Source of the DNA: Winslowiella toletana
GTDB taxonomy: Bacteria > Pseudomonadota > Gammaproteobacteria > Enterobacterales > Enterobacteriaceae
NCBI RefSeq assembly: GCF_017875465.1
Contig: NZ_JAGGMQ010000001.1
Location: 3,534,001-3,598,000, forward strand
DNA: 64,000 nt
Direction: 5' to 3'
In this document: in pieces, positions 52,197 through 60,872 of the stretch
Layout of the letters: each line of letters starts with the position of its first letter
Position numbering within the stretch: the first letter of the stretch is position 1
Made by a program: the position numbers and the translations under genes
Notes under the pieces: model-generated
Told to the model about the DNA's origin: nothing
The model's input: the letters and a program-made list of their open reading frames with translations, nothing else
Database searches by the model: none

Positions 52197-53720
52197 GTGA
52201 GCTATCAAAATGTTATGGTTTTGCAGGATTTGCCAGAGATGAAGCCGGTTAAAGCACCGGTAGGGGAAACCGACGTTTTACTGATTCGTAACGGAGATAC
52301 GGTTCGTGCTTATCAGGCAACCTGCCCGCATGCAGGCGCTCCTCTTGAGCAAGGGGCGATTTGTGACGACCAGTTGATCTGTCCGTGGCATAAAGCGGTA
52401 TTTAATCTGAGTGACGGTTCGCTGGCGGAGCCACTGGCCCTCAGCCATCTGCAGCACTATGCCTTGCGCATTGAAAATGGCATGGTGCAGGTCGACCCTG
52501 AACCGCTGGCGGCGAAGCAGCCGGGCAAGGGCGTTGATAACACTGAGGTGTTGGTTATTCTTGGCAGCGGAGCGGCAGGCAGCGCTGCGGCGTGGACGCT
52601 GCGTGATGAGGGATTTAACGGCAAACTGATTCTGGTTGATCGCGAAACTGAAGCCCCCTATGACCGCACCGCATTAAGCAAATTTGTTCCCTCCGGCAAG
52701 ATGAAAATCAGCGAAGTCCCCTCAATGCTGGATAAGGATTTTCTGCAGCAGGTGGAGCGGGTCCATGGCGATGTCGGGCGGCTCGACAGCCGTAAACAGC
52801 AGCTGCATTTTGCCGATGGTTCGACGCTGCATTTCGATAAATTACTGATTGCCAGCGGCGGGGTGCCGCAGCGCCCGGATATTGAAGGTAAGGCGCTGTT
52901 CGGTGTACATCTGTTACGCAGTATTGAGCAGGCTGATTCGCTGCTTAAAGAGGTCGACAGCCAGCAGAAGCTGGTGATTATCGGCAACAGTTTTATCGGC
53001 ATGGAGCTGGCCTCGGCGTTGCGCGCGAAGAAAATTGATGTGCAGGTGATCGCCCGCCAGCCGCTGCCGTTTAAAAAGCAGTTTGGCGAGCAAATCGCCA
53101 CCTTTTTCCGGGAGCTGCATGAAGAGAATGGCGTGCGTTTTGTTGAGGGTGAAGTGGCGGCTTTGCAGGGGGAGCGGCATGTCAGTGGCGTAGAGCTGAA
53201 AAGCGGTGACGTAGTGCCGGCGGATGTGGTGCTGTTCGCCACCGGTATCGCGCCGGCGACCGGCTTTATTCACGACATTGAGCTGCTGGATGATGGCAGT
53301 CTGCCAACCGACGCCCAGTTGCAGGTGGGCAAGAATATCTGGGCCGCGGGGGATATCGCGACCTGTCCGACCGCAGCTGGCAAGTTACGTATTGAACACT
53401 ATCGCGTGGCGCACCAGCAGGGGCGGGTGGCGGCGAAGAATATGCTGGGAGCCGCAGAAGCATTTGATCGGGTGCCGTTTTTCTGGACCGCGCATTTTGG
53501 TACTCGTTATGAATATCTTGGTCACGCCAGCGAATGGGACCAGTTTGAACTGCTCGGTTCGCTAACGGATAAGAGCTTTATCGCGTTCTATGGTCAGCAG
53601 GGAAAACTGGCTGCTGCGGCTTCCTGCGGCATGTACACCCTGACCGCCGGGCTGATACAGCGCATGCAGCAGCCCATGACGGTGGAACAGGCGATCAGCC
53701 TGGCGGAGACGTATTTGTAA
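52197..53720 (+). CDS. Rieske-domain FAD/NAD-dependent oxidoreductase (AIF-like ferredoxin reductase)
   Basis: About 507-aa flavoprotein with an N-terminal Rieske 2Fe-2S domain (residues about 1-100; ligand pairs Cys-Pro-His and Cys-Pro-Trp-His about 20 residues apart) fused to a pyridine-nucleotide-disulfide oxidoreductase: FAD motif LGSGAAGSAAAWTLR (about 117), NAD motif IIGNSFIGMELASAL (about 263), second FAD motif IWAAGDIATCP (about 381) and a reductase C-terminal domain. This architecture matches AIFL-type reductases that pass electrons from NAD(P)H to a partner. GTG 52197 with GGGAG upstream is preferred over the TTG at 52179. It replaces phoA/dgcC in the E. coli order. Physiological partner unknown. 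Confidence 0.87.
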   Translation: MSYQNVMVLQDLPEMKPVKAPVGETDVLLIRNGDTVRAYQATCPHAGAPLEQGAICDDQLICPWHKAVFNLSDGSLAEPLALSHLQHYALRIENGMVQVDPEPLAAKQPGKGVDNTEVLVILGSGAAGSAAAWTLRDEGFNGKLILVDRETEAPYDRTALSKFVPSGKMKISEVPSMLDKDFLQQVERVHGDVGRLDSRKQQLHFADGSTLHFDKLLIASGGVPQRPDIEGKALFGVHLLRSIEQADSLLKEVDSQQKLVIIGNSFIGMELASALRAKKIDVQVIARQPLPFKKQFGEQIATFFRELHEENGVRFVEGEVAALQGERHVSGVELKSGDVVPADVVLFATGIAPATGFIHDIELLDDGSLPTDAQLQVGKNIWAAGDIATCPTAAGKLRIEHYRVAHQQGRVAAKNMLGAAEAFDRVPFFWTAHFGTRYEYLGHASEWDQFELLGSLTDKSFIAFYGQQGKLAAAASCGMYTLTAGLIQRMQQPMTVEQAISLAETYL

Positions 53721-53726
53721 CAGCTG

Positions 53727-53752
53727 GCGGGGCGGGGGAAAGCCCGCCCGCT
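53727..53752. terminator. Hairpin between the convergent oxidoreductase and proC genes
   Basis: Stem GGCGGG / CCCGCC around a short purine-rich loop in the 36-bp space between two stop codons. Probably a shared terminator, though without a strong T-run. Confidence 0.55.
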
Positions 53753-53756
53753 ATGA

Positions 53757-54572
53757 TCAGGACTTTTTGCTAAGTGCTTCCGACTTCGCCATACACTGGC
53801 GCATCGCTTCTATCACCGCAGCGCGGAAACCTTTCTCTTCCAGCACTTTAACCGCTTCAATGGTGGTGCCGCCCGGTGAGCAGACCATATCTTTCAGTTC
53901 GCCGGGATGTTTGCCGGTTTCCAGCACCATCTGCGCTGAGCCTTTCACCGCCTGTGCAGCAAACTGATACGCCTGCGCGCGTGGCATGCCGCCCAGCACT
54001 GCCGCATCGGCCATCGCTTCAATAAACATAAACACATAGGCTGGTGCCGATCCGCTGACGCCGACCACAGCGTGGATCAGATATTCATCAACCACCGCAG
54101 CTTTGCCGAAGCTGTTGAAAATCGCCACCACTTCCTCGCTCTCTTGCTGCGTCACCAGCGCATTAGGCGTCACCGAGGTCATACCTTCATTGACCAGCGC
54201 CGGGGTGTTTGGCATCACGCGTACGATTTTGCGGTCATGGCCCAGCGCCATGGCCAGTGAATCGAGGGTCACGCCAGCAGCGATCGAAACGACCAGCGTC
54301 TCTTTATTCAGACTGCTGGCCACCTCTTTCAGCACTTTCAGAATCACGTTTGGCTTAACCGCAGCAAACAGAATATCAGCCTGTTTCGCTACCTCTTCCG
54401 CGCTTTGCGCCGGGGTGATGCCATACTGCTGCTGCATCGCCTGATTAGTTGCGGGCTTATGATCAAATACCCAGATATTTTCCGGTTTGAGCACTCCACC
54501 GGCCACCAGACCGCCAATAATAGCTTTAGACATATTACCGCAGCCGATAAAACCTATCTTTTTCTCCAGCAT
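53757..54572 (-). CDS. proC: Pyrroline-5-carboxylate reductase
   Basis: Last enzyme of proline synthesis: reduces 1-pyrroline-5-carboxylate with NAD(P)H. 271 aa (E. coli 269). N-terminal Rossmann motif [17 protein letters not shown] (6-22); middle [12 protein letters not shown] and [15 protein letters not shown]; the C-terminal family signature [20 protein letters not shown] is complete. Soluble decamer in relatives. AAGGAA ribosome site 6 bp before the ATG. It is divergent from yaiI, as in E. coli. Confidence 0.97.
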   Translation of the reverse strand: MLEKKIGFIGCGNMSKAIIGGLVAGGVLKPENIWVFDHKPATNQAMQQQYGITPAQSAEEVAKQADILFAAVKPNVILKVLKEVASSLNKETLVVSIAAGVTLDSLAMALGHDRKIVRVMPNTPALVNEGMTSVTPNALVTQQESEEVVAIFNSFGKAAVVDEYLIHAVVGVSGSAPAYVFMFIEAMADAAVLGGMPRAQAYQFAAQAVKGSAQMVLETGKHPGELKDMVCSPGGTTIEAVKVLEEKGFRAAVIEAMRQCMAKSEALSKKS

Positions 54573-54752
54573 CTTATTTCCTTAATGCGTTCTGTATTTA
54601 CTGCCACCCAGCTTACGACATTCTCCACCTTAATCCAGCTTCAGCTACGCTTAAAACCAGCAGCAGCTGGCAAGTTAAGCACAGAAAAAATTTGCCATTC
54701 TGTAAAAGAACGGCAAGATCTCCCTCGTTCCCCAATCCTGACAGGAAATGTT

Positions 54753-55196
54753 ATGCCAATCTGGGTGGATGCCGATGCGTGTCCAAAAGTGATTAAAGAG
54801 GTGCTGTATCGCGCCGCCGACCGTGCGCAGGTCGAGATTACCTTTGTAGCCAATCAGCCGCTAAATGTTCCGCCGTCGCGTTTTTTACGTACGTTGCAGG
54901 TTCCGGCTGGTTTTGATGTGGCGGACAACGAAATTGTCCGTCGTGCAGAGAAGGGCGATCTGGTGGTGACGGCGGATATTCCGCTGGCGGCGGAAGTGAT
55001 GGAGAAAGGAGCGATAGCGCTTAATCCACGCGGTGAGCGTTACAGCAATGCCACCATTCGTGAGCGCCTGACGATGCGTGATTTTATGGATACCCTGCGC
55101 TCCAGTGGTATTCAGACCGGCGGCCCGGGCACCTTAAGCCAGAAAGATCGCCAGCAGTTCGCCAATGAGCTGGATAAGTGGATATTACGCGGGTAA
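54753..55196 (+). CDS. yaiI: UPF0178/DUF188 protein YaiI
   Basis: 147-aa DUF188 protein. It starts [20 protein letters not shown], the conserved Asp-Ala-Asp-Ala-Cys-Pro motif, with [21 protein letters not shown] and [20 protein letters not shown] further on; the fold is PIN/NYN-like, so a nuclease role is suspected but unproven. ATG 54753 follows an AGGAAA site; a longer upstream frame in the proC promoter region is not genuine. Same order as in E. coli: proC, yaiI, aroL. Confidence 0.92.
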   Translation: MPIWVDADACPKVIKEVLYRAADRAQVEITFVANQPLNVPPSRFLRTLQVPAGFDVADNEIVRRAEKGDLVVTADIPLAAEVMEKGAIALNPRGERYSNATIRERLTMRDFMDTLRSSGIQTGGPGTLSQKDRQQFANELDKWILRG

Positions 55197-55203
55197 CGAT
55201 TAT

Positions 55204-55228
55204 CAGGGCGGCGTTTCCGTCGCCCGGA
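55204..55228 (+). repeat. Dispersed palindromic repeat, variant copy E
   Basis: GGGCGGCG, loop TTTC, CGTCGCCC: same arms as copies A-C with one internal mismatch and without the GTAG prefix. It lies 7 bp after the yaiI stop, again at a 3' end between convergent genes. Confidence 0.5.
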
Positions 55229-55242
55229 TGCAGCGTGACTAA

Positions 55243-55941
55243 TCAGACAAAACTATCATCATCGCCAAAATCATTATCATCAAAACCGTCGCCGCCGAAG
55301 TCGCTGTAATCATTGGCGTTATCCTGCGGCAGACCGGCATCCTGATGCAGAAACTGATCCTGGCCACCCTGATTAAAGGTATCGAGACTGGTATCGACCG
55401 CCTCCGGCATCGCCGGTTCATTGATAATATTCACAATCTCTTCCGGCTGCGAATGATGGAACATGCTGGTCAGCATATCCGCCATCACAACCCCCCCGGC
55501 AACGCCGACCGCGGTCTGCAAAGCGCCACCAAGAAAACCGGTGCCGCGCGCCGCGCCTGCCGCCGGGGCGTTGTAAGCCGGTTGCTGCTGTTGCGCAGGC
55601 GCGCTGTTCCAGGCTGAGGATGCAGGTTGCTGCTGCGGTTGTGACGGACGGCTGCCGCCGCCAAACAGACCGGACAGAAAACCGCCGCTGCTCTGTTGCG
55701 GTTGCTGCTGTTGCGCCTGCGCCAGGCGGCTCTCCAGCTCGTTGACCCGCTCGTTAAGCTTCTTCATCGCCGCTTCCTGAATCAGGATCGCCTGCGCCAT
55801 ATAATAGGGGGCGCCAGGTTGTTGCTGTAGCTGGCTGGCAATCAATTTTTCCGCCGCCGCATCGCGCGGCGCAGACTGCGATTCGGCCTGCTTCAGTCGG
55901 CTAAACAGATTCTCAATCAATTGTTGCTCTTCGTTCTGCAT
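55243..55941 (-). CDS. DUF2076 domain-containing protein
   Basis: 232-aa protein. N-terminal helical part MQNEEQQLIENLFSRLKQAE with PYYMAQAILIQEAAMKKLNE and a coiled-coil ESRLAQAQQQQPQQ (DUF2076 hallmark), a central Gly/Ser/Gln-rich linker containing GGFLSGLFGGG, a short hydrophobic segment GFLGGALQTAVGVAGGVVMADM, and a strongly acidic Asp/Asn/Gly tail (last ~45 residues). Family members are periplasmic-ligand-like proteins of unknown function. ATG 55941 has a CGGAGG site; the frame extending to 56049 is less likely. It sits between yaiI and aroL, where E. coli has no such gene. Confidence 0.85.
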   Translation of the reverse strand: MQNEEQQLIENLFSRLKQAESQSAPRDAAAEKLIASQLQQQPGAPYYMAQAILIQEAAMKKLNERVNELESRLAQAQQQQPQQSSGGFLSGLFGGGSRPSQPQQQPASSAWNSAPAQQQQPAYNAPAAGAARGTGFLGGALQTAVGVAGGVVMADMLTSMFHHSQPEEIVNIINEPAMPEAVDTSLDTFNQGGQDQFLHQDAGLPQDNANDYSDFGGDGFDDNDFGDDDSFV

Positions 55942-56239
55942 GATAAACCTCCGTAAACAGGGACAGGCTAATTGTGGCAATCGTATCGGGAAAGTAAATC
56001 GGCATCGGGTAAGGAGATGTTGCCAGCGGAAAAACCGGCGGTGATGCACAAAACGTGCATGGAATTACGGTTTTTAATCAGCTGGTTAGCCAGCATCTTT
56101 GTGCGGTCGTTGGCAAAAATGACGTAACGTCTGGCTCAGCGAAAAAATTGACGGTATGATGCGACGCAAAGTTGACCTGTTTTACTCCCATGTTGGTGAG
56201 CATGTTGCCCCCAACAATGCGGCTGAGGATGTGCCATTT

Positions 56240-56764
56240 ATGTCGTTACCCATCTATCTGATCGGCGCCCGCGGATGCGGCAAAACCACTGTCGGACGCG
56301 CGCTTTCCCAGGCGCTGGCCTATGCGTTTAGTGATACCGATTATTTTTTACAGCAGACCACACAACAGACCGTTGCCGGGATTGTGGCGGCTGAAGGATG
56401 GGAAGGCTTTCGCCGCCGCGAAACCCAGGCGCTGATCGCCGTCACTGCGCCCTCAACGGTGATCGCCACTGGCGGCGGGATGGTGCTGGCGGAAGAGAAC
56501 TGCCGCTTTATGCGCGAACATGGCCGGGTGGTCTATCTGAAAGCCGATCCCGAGGTGCTGGCATCGCGTCTTGAAGCCTATCCTGAAGAAGAGCAGCGAC
56601 CAACGCTGACCGGGCGTCCGATTGCCGATGAGATGGTGGAAGTGCTGTCACAGCGTGACAGACTCTACCAGCAGGCCGCACATCATGTGATCAATGCGAT
56701 GCAGACCCCAGAGCAAGTGGTGCAGACGCTGTTACAAACGCTATCACTGGCCCGCGCCAGCTAA
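56240..56764 (+). CDS. aroL: Shikimate kinase II
   Basis: Phosphorylates shikimate at the 3-hydroxyl with ATP in the common aromatic pathway. 174 aa as in E. coli AroL. Walker [12 protein letters not shown] (9-19), the shikimate-binding Asp34 of SDTDYF, Arg58 of FRRRE, the glycine loop ATGGGMV (77-83) and the lid RPTLTGRP. The frame continues upstream to 56156, but ATG 56240 matches the family start. I find no clear TyrR box (TGTAAA-N6-TTTACA) upstream, unlike E. coli. Confidence 0.96.
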   Translation: MSLPIYLIGARGCGKTTVGRALSQALAYAFSDTDYFLQQTTQQTVAGIVAAEGWEGFRRRETQALIAVTAPSTVIATGGGMVLAEENCRFMREHGRVVYLKADPEVLASRLEAYPEEEQRPTLTGRPIADEMVEVLSQRDRLYQQAAHHVINAMQTPEQVVQTLLQTLSLARAS

Positions 56765-56788
56765 ATTTCCCTGTGCCAACCTCCTGAC

Positions 56789-56814
56789 ACGGGCGGCGAG
56801 AACGCCGCCCCTAC
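56789..56814 (-). repeat. Dispersed 26-bp palindromic repeat, copy C
   Basis: Reverse-orientation copy, identical over 26 bp to copy A at 30403. It starts 24 bp after the aroL stop codon and ends 82 bp before yaiA, so it may reduce read-through from aroL into yaiA. Confidence 0.75.
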
Positions 56815-56896
56815 AGTGTTACGGAAAAATCCCCTGCATTGTCTATACTTAACCTCTGGATATCACATTATCATCCACAATAAGAGGGAACATATT

Positions 56897-57088
56897 ATGG
56901 CGACAAGACCTCCATATCCACGCGAAGCGCGTATCGAAGCGGTTGAAAAAGGCCCTGAGGGCAAAACTGTGACTTCATATCAGCTACGCGCCGATCACCC
57001 TCATGAAAATACGCTGATTAGTGAGCATGACACCGAACAGGAAGCGCTGGACGCGAAGCAGCGTTATGAGGATGCCGGGAAAGAGTAG
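56897..57088 (+). CDS. yaiA: YaiA small protein
   Basis: 63-aa hydrophilic protein, the same length as E. coli YaiA and close to it: [48 protein letters not shown]. In E. coli it is the middle gene of the aroL-yaiA-aroM transcript; here aroM is 3.8 kb away behind another cluster. Function unknown. AGAGGGAA ribosome site precedes the ATG. Confidence 0.9.
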   Translation: MATRPPYPREARIEAVEKGPEGKTVTSYQLRADHPHENTLISEHDTEQEALDAKQRYEDAGKE

Positions 57089-57346
57089 ATAAATGCTTTT
57101 TGTTAACGGTTCTCAACGTGATTAATTTTTTCACGATCGCCCGCCAGTCAGTGAAATAATATTCAGAATATTCTTCGGGGGATTTTTTCCCCCTTTGGCG
57201 ATCCCCGCATACTTTTCTTTCTCCACCAGTATATTGTCCCCTCGTTGGGTTTTACCCCGCATATTGTGCTGCGCTAAATAGCCATCGTTAAAAATGAGAA
57301 CTTGACCTGCAAAGGTAACGGTTTTAGTTTCAATGCAGACCAAACA

Positions 57347-57371
57347 GGAACTTAGTTCCATATATCGGAAC
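57347..57371. promoter_or_regulatory. Triple GGAAC/GTTCC half-site array upstream of the IclR-type gene
   Basis: GGAAC (57347), GTTCC (57355) and GGAAC (57367) form two overlapping perfect palindromes, GGAAC-TTA-GTTCC and GTTCC-N7-GGAAC, ending 5 bp before the regulator's ATG. IclR-family operators often consist of such GGAA/TTCC half-sites. Autoregulation is likely. A related imperfect site (GTTCC-N6-GGAAT, 58283-58298) lies 67 bp upstream of the transporter gene. Confidence 0.6.
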
Positions 57372-57376
57372 ACAAT

Positions 57377-58162
57377 ATGACTACCCTGGAAAATGCCGCT
57401 GCGGTATTAAAACTTTTTACCCGTTACGGCGTGATGCAAGGTCAGTCAGGATTGTCATTTAGTGATGTGGTCGAGTCTTTAGGGCTGCCAAAAAGCACCG
57501 TTTCACGGTTGCTGGCCACCATGGAGTCGCAGGGGCTGCTGGAGCGTGATCCGGATACGCGCTGTTTCCATATTGGCCGCGTATTGCTTTCGGTAGCCAG
57601 CAGCTATCTGTCAACGCCGCTGGTCGACAGTGCTTCACCACTGATGGCGCGGCTGGCGACAGAATCTAATGCCACCGGTTATATCTCGGTGCTGGATGGG
57701 CGCGAAATTATTGTGATGCGCATGTTCCACTGCCGGCAGTTTATTCAGGTGGTTACCCCGGCGGGCAGTCGTTCTCCGGCGGCGGAAACCTCGGTAGGCC
57801 GCGCGATTCTGGCGCGTCACAGCGACGATTATATTTGTGCGCTGTATCAGGATGCGTGGCAGGTCAGTTCGCCAAACTCACCGCAAACGCTGGATGAGTT
57901 ACTGGCGGCGCTGGCGCAAGTGCGTCAGCAGGGATGGGCGCTGGCCCGTAACGAAACACTGCAGGGCATCAGTTCGCTGGCAACTGCGGTAAGCAATAAA
58001 CATCGTGATGAAACGATTGGCGTCTGCCTCTCTTTTCCTTCGACTGAAGGTGAACAGCGTTATTCACCGCTGGTTTTAGCGGCGTTGATGACCACAGCGC
58101 ATCAACTGGCCGAAAAATTTGGCGATCTGAAATGGCTGCAAAAATATCCAGGTCGCCAGTGA
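57377..58162 (+). CDS. IclR-family transcriptional regulator
   Basis: 261-aa regulator. N-terminal winged helix-turn-helix: FSDVVESLGLPKSTVSRLLA followed by TMESQGLLERDPDTRCFHIG (about 28-67). C-terminal GAF-like effector domain: MARLATESNATGYISVLDGRE, TSVGRAILARHSDDY and GISSLATAVSNKHRDETIGV. Adjacent downstream on the same strand are the transporter, DUF1177 and aroM genes, which it probably controls in response to a small metabolite. An operator-like array precedes the ATG. Confidence 0.92.
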   Translation: MTTLENAAAVLKLFTRYGVMQGQSGLSFSDVVESLGLPKSTVSRLLATMESQGLLERDPDTRCFHIGRVLLSVASSYLSTPLVDSASPLMARLATESNATGYISVLDGREIIVMRMFHCRQFIQVVTPAGSRSPAAETSVGRAILARHSDDYICALYQDAWQVSSPNSPQTLDELLAALAQVRQQGWALARNETLQGISSLATAVSNKHRDETIGVCLSFPSTEGEQRYSPLVLAALMTTAHQLAEKFGDLKWLQKYPGRQ

Positions 58163-58365
58163 TGACTTTGCGCCTCACCAGGGAAAGCAAAGTGCTGTAA
58201 AAGCCAATACCAGGGCTCTATTTTCAACATAACAACGTAAGCAAAGTCCGCAGAGACTCACTCGGGTAATTCTCTTCTCAACGTTCCTGAGGGGGAATTA
58301 ACCTTATTTACCAATCCGATAATAATGAAATAAACCGACAGACAGGGTAATTCAACGGGGAAACT

Positions 58366-59925
58366 ATGCGGCAGGATAATCCATTAAAGGATATTGGCAT
58401 CGTTGTGATGCTGATTCTCCTTTCAGTTCTCGGCGCTATTATTGGCGTGCAGTTATTAACGACATTGGGTGTAACACCTAATACCTCAATTATTGGCGCG
58501 CTGCTGGCAATGCTATTAGCACGTATGCCAATGAAAGCTTTCCAGCGTTACCGTTCCGTGCATACGCAAAACCTGGCGCAAACCGCTATCTCATCCGCCA
58601 CCTTTGGCGCGGCGAATAGTCTGCTAATGCCGATTGCGGTGCCATGGGTGATGGGCCAGCCGCAGCTGGTGCTGCCGATGTTTGTCGGGGTCTCGGCGGC
58701 GATGCTGCTGGATGCGTATTTACTCTATCGTCTGTTTGATACCCGTGTGTTCCCGGCCAGTAATGCGTGGCCACCAGGCGTTGCCGCGGCAGAAGCGATC
58801 AAAGCCGGTGACAGGGGCGGTAAGCAGGCGTGGCTGCTGGTGGTGGGCATTGTTGGCGGTGTTGCCGGTTCGATGCTGAAAATTCCAATGGCGGCCTTTG
58901 GTACGGCGTTTATCGGCAATATCTGGGCGCTGAGTATGTTCGGTATTGGTCTGCTGTTGCGCGCTTATTCTGAACCGATTGCTGGCATCGATATCAACGC
59001 TAACTATATTCCGCACGGTGTGATGGTCGGCGCAGGTCTGGTGGCGCTGATTCAGGTGGTGCAGGTGATCCGCAGTAAGAAAACGGATAACAGCGGCTAC
59101 TCCAGTCCGGATACCGAAGTGCGCAAAGCGCTGGGACTGGGATCGGTGGGTTATGTGCTGATCGCTGCGCTGCTGGCGCTGGCCGCCGGTTTGTGGAGTG
59201 AGATGTCACTGCCGATGCTGCTGCTGTTTATCGTCTATGCCGCTTTTGCCGCCTTTGTGCATGAGCTGATTGTCGGCATTGCCGCGATGCACTCTGGCTG
59301 GTTCCCGGCGTTTGCCGTGGCATTGATTACGCTGATTATCGGCATTCTGATTGGCTTCCCGCCGCTGGCGCTCTGTGTGTTAACCGGTTTTACCGCCGCT
59401 ACCGGCCCGGCCTTCGCCGATATGGGTTACGACCTGAAAGCCGGTTTTGTGCTGCGCGGTCATGGTAAGAATCTGCAGGAAGAGCTGTGGGGACGTCGTG
59501 TTCAGCTGATTGCCGCGTTGATTGCCTTTGTGGTGGCGATTCCGGTGGTGTGGTACGCGCACTTTAGCTATTTCGCGCAGGATTTACTGCCGCCAGTAGC
59601 ACGCGTCTATGCCAAAACCATTCAGGCCGGTGCTGAGCCGGGGATTGCCATGAGTCTGCTGATTTGGGCGATACCGGGGGCGATCATTCAGTTAATTGGC
59701 GGACCAAAACGCCAGCTGGGCGTCCTGCTGGCAACCGGCCTGCTGATTAATAACGCCGCCGCTGGTTGGGCAATTATCGCCGGTATTGTACTGCGCCTGA
59801 TTATCAGCCGTGTCTGGGGCGAGCGTGGCCGTACGCCAATGGAAGTGATGGCCGCAGGATTTATTGCCGGTGACGCGCTGTATAGCTTCTTCCACTCGAT
59901 CTTTGCCAGTGGCGCTAAAAAATAA
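58366..59925 (+). CDS. OPT-superfamily-like permease
   Basis: Polytopic membrane protein of 519 aa with about 12-14 helices, of the OPT (oligopeptide transporter) type but shorter than typical OPT proteins (600-700). Marks: TLGVTPNTSIIGALLAMLLA near the N-terminus, NAWPPGVAAAEAIKAGDRGG (about 134-153), AGIDINANYIPHGVMVGAGL (about 207-226) and the C-terminal PGAIIQLIGGPKRQLGVLLA. It likely imports peptides or amino-acid derivatives with protons. DUF1177 follows after 15 bp and aroM after that, forming an operon under the IclR-type gene. Confidence 0.82.
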   Translation: MRQDNPLKDIGIVVMLILLSVLGAIIGVQLLTTLGVTPNTSIIGALLAMLLARMPMKAFQRYRSVHTQNLAQTAISSATFGAANSLLMPIAVPWVMGQPQLVLPMFVGVSAAMLLDAYLLYRLFDTRVFPASNAWPPGVAAAEAIKAGDRGGKQAWLLVVGIVGGVAGSMLKIPMAAFGTAFIGNIWALSMFGIGLLLRAYSEPIAGIDINANYIPHGVMVGAGLVALIQVVQVIRSKKTDNSGYSSPDTEVRKALGLGSVGYVLIAALLALAAGLWSEMSLPMLLLFIVYAAFAAFVHELIVGIAAMHSGWFPAFAVALITLIIGILIGFPPLALCVLTGFTAATGPAFADMGYDLKAGFVLRGHGKNLQEELWGRRVQLIAALIAFVVAIPVVWYAHFSYFAQDLLPPVARVYAKTIQAGAEPGIAMSLLIWAIPGAIIQLIGGPKRQLGVLLATGLLINNAAAGWAIIAGIVLRLIISRVWGERGRTPMEVMAAGFIAGDALYSFFHSIFASGAKK

Positions 59926-59940
59926 AACGAGGATTCAACA

Positions 59941-60870
59941 ATGAGTTTGCAACAAACTTTGCAGGTTTTTGAGTTAATGGACCACGCCAGGGTCAGTGGT
60001 CAGGATATCGTTGATCTGTTTGCCGGTTATGCTGGTGTGAAAGCCACCACCCATCGCGTGGATGGCGAGAAAGGCGGCACCGATTTCGTGCGTATCGAAA
60101 TCCACGGCACCGATGGCAAACTGAATGGCGGTAGCGCGGCTACCCTCGGTATTATTGGTCGTCTCGGCGGTATCGGTGCGCGTCCGACGCGTATTGGTCT
60201 GGTTTCCGATGCGGATGGCGCTGTCGCGGCGGTGGCCAGCGCCCTGAAGCTGGCTGAGATGCAGCGCAAAGGCGATCCGCTGGCAGGCGATGTGATTATC
60301 ACTACCCATATCTGCCCGGATGCGCCAACCCGCCCGCATGAGCCGGTCGATTTTATGGACTCGCCAATCGACGACCTGTCGATGAGCAGCAATGAAGCGA
60401 TCGCTGAGGCAGATGCTATTCTTTCCATTGATACCACCAAGGGAAATCGCATTCTTAATCACAAAGGTTATGCGCTGTCACCGACGGTGAAAGAGGGCTA
60501 TATCCTGCGCGTTTCAGAAGACCTGCTGCGCATTATGGAGATGACCAGCGGCCAGCCGGCAGTGACATTCCCGATTACCACCCAGGACATCACGCCATAC
60601 GGTAACGGTATCTATCACCTGAACAGTATCTTACAGCCGTCAACGGCGACCGATGTACCGGTGGTGGGCGTGGCGATCTGTGCTGAGTCAGTGGTGCCAG
60701 GTTGTGGTACCGGCGCAAGCCATGAAGTGGATATTGCGCTGACGGCGAAATTCGCGGTAGAAGTGGCGAAAGAGTTTGGCCGCGGCACCTGCCAGTTCTA
60801 TGACGCTGAAGAGTATGCACGCCTGGTCGCGATGTACGGCTCTCTGGGCCATCTGCGCGCGCGGAAATAA
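59941..60870 (+). CDS. DUF1177 family protein
   Basis: 309-aa cytoplasmic protein of the DUF1177 family. Conserved polar clusters hint at a metal-dependent hydrolase: VSDADGAVAA (Asp90, Asp92), TTHICPDAPTRPHEPVDFMD (His123, Cys125, Asp127, His133), and the C-terminal VVPGCGTGASHEVDIALTAK. The first ~60 residues (VDLFAGYAGVKATTHRVDGEKGGTDFVRI) look like the start of an M20/M42-type peptidase, but this is a resemblance only. Located between a peptide-type transporter gene and aroM, it may act on the imported compound. Confidence 0.8.
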   Translation: MSLQQTLQVFELMDHARVSGQDIVDLFAGYAGVKATTHRVDGEKGGTDFVRIEIHGTDGKLNGGSAATLGIIGRLGGIGARPTRIGLVSDADGAVAAVASALKLAEMQRKGDPLAGDVIITTHICPDAPTRPHEPVDFMDSPIDDLSMSSNEAIAEADAILSIDTTKGNRILNHKGYALSPTVKEGYILRVSEDLLRIMEMTSGQPAVTFPITTQDITPYGNGIYHLNSILQPSTATDVPVVGVAICAESVVPGCGTGASHEVDIALTAKFAVEVAKEFGRGTCQFYDAEEYARLVAMYGSLGHLRARK

Positions 60871-60872
60871 TC

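Noticed and set aside
56156..56239. N-terminal extension of aroL
   Set aside because: The family starts at [15 protein letters not shown] (56240); the upstream codons have no homology and a ribosome site lies before 56240.
55942..56239. TyrR boxes upstream of aroL
   Set aside because: No sequence close to TGTAAA-N6-TTTACA was found by eye.
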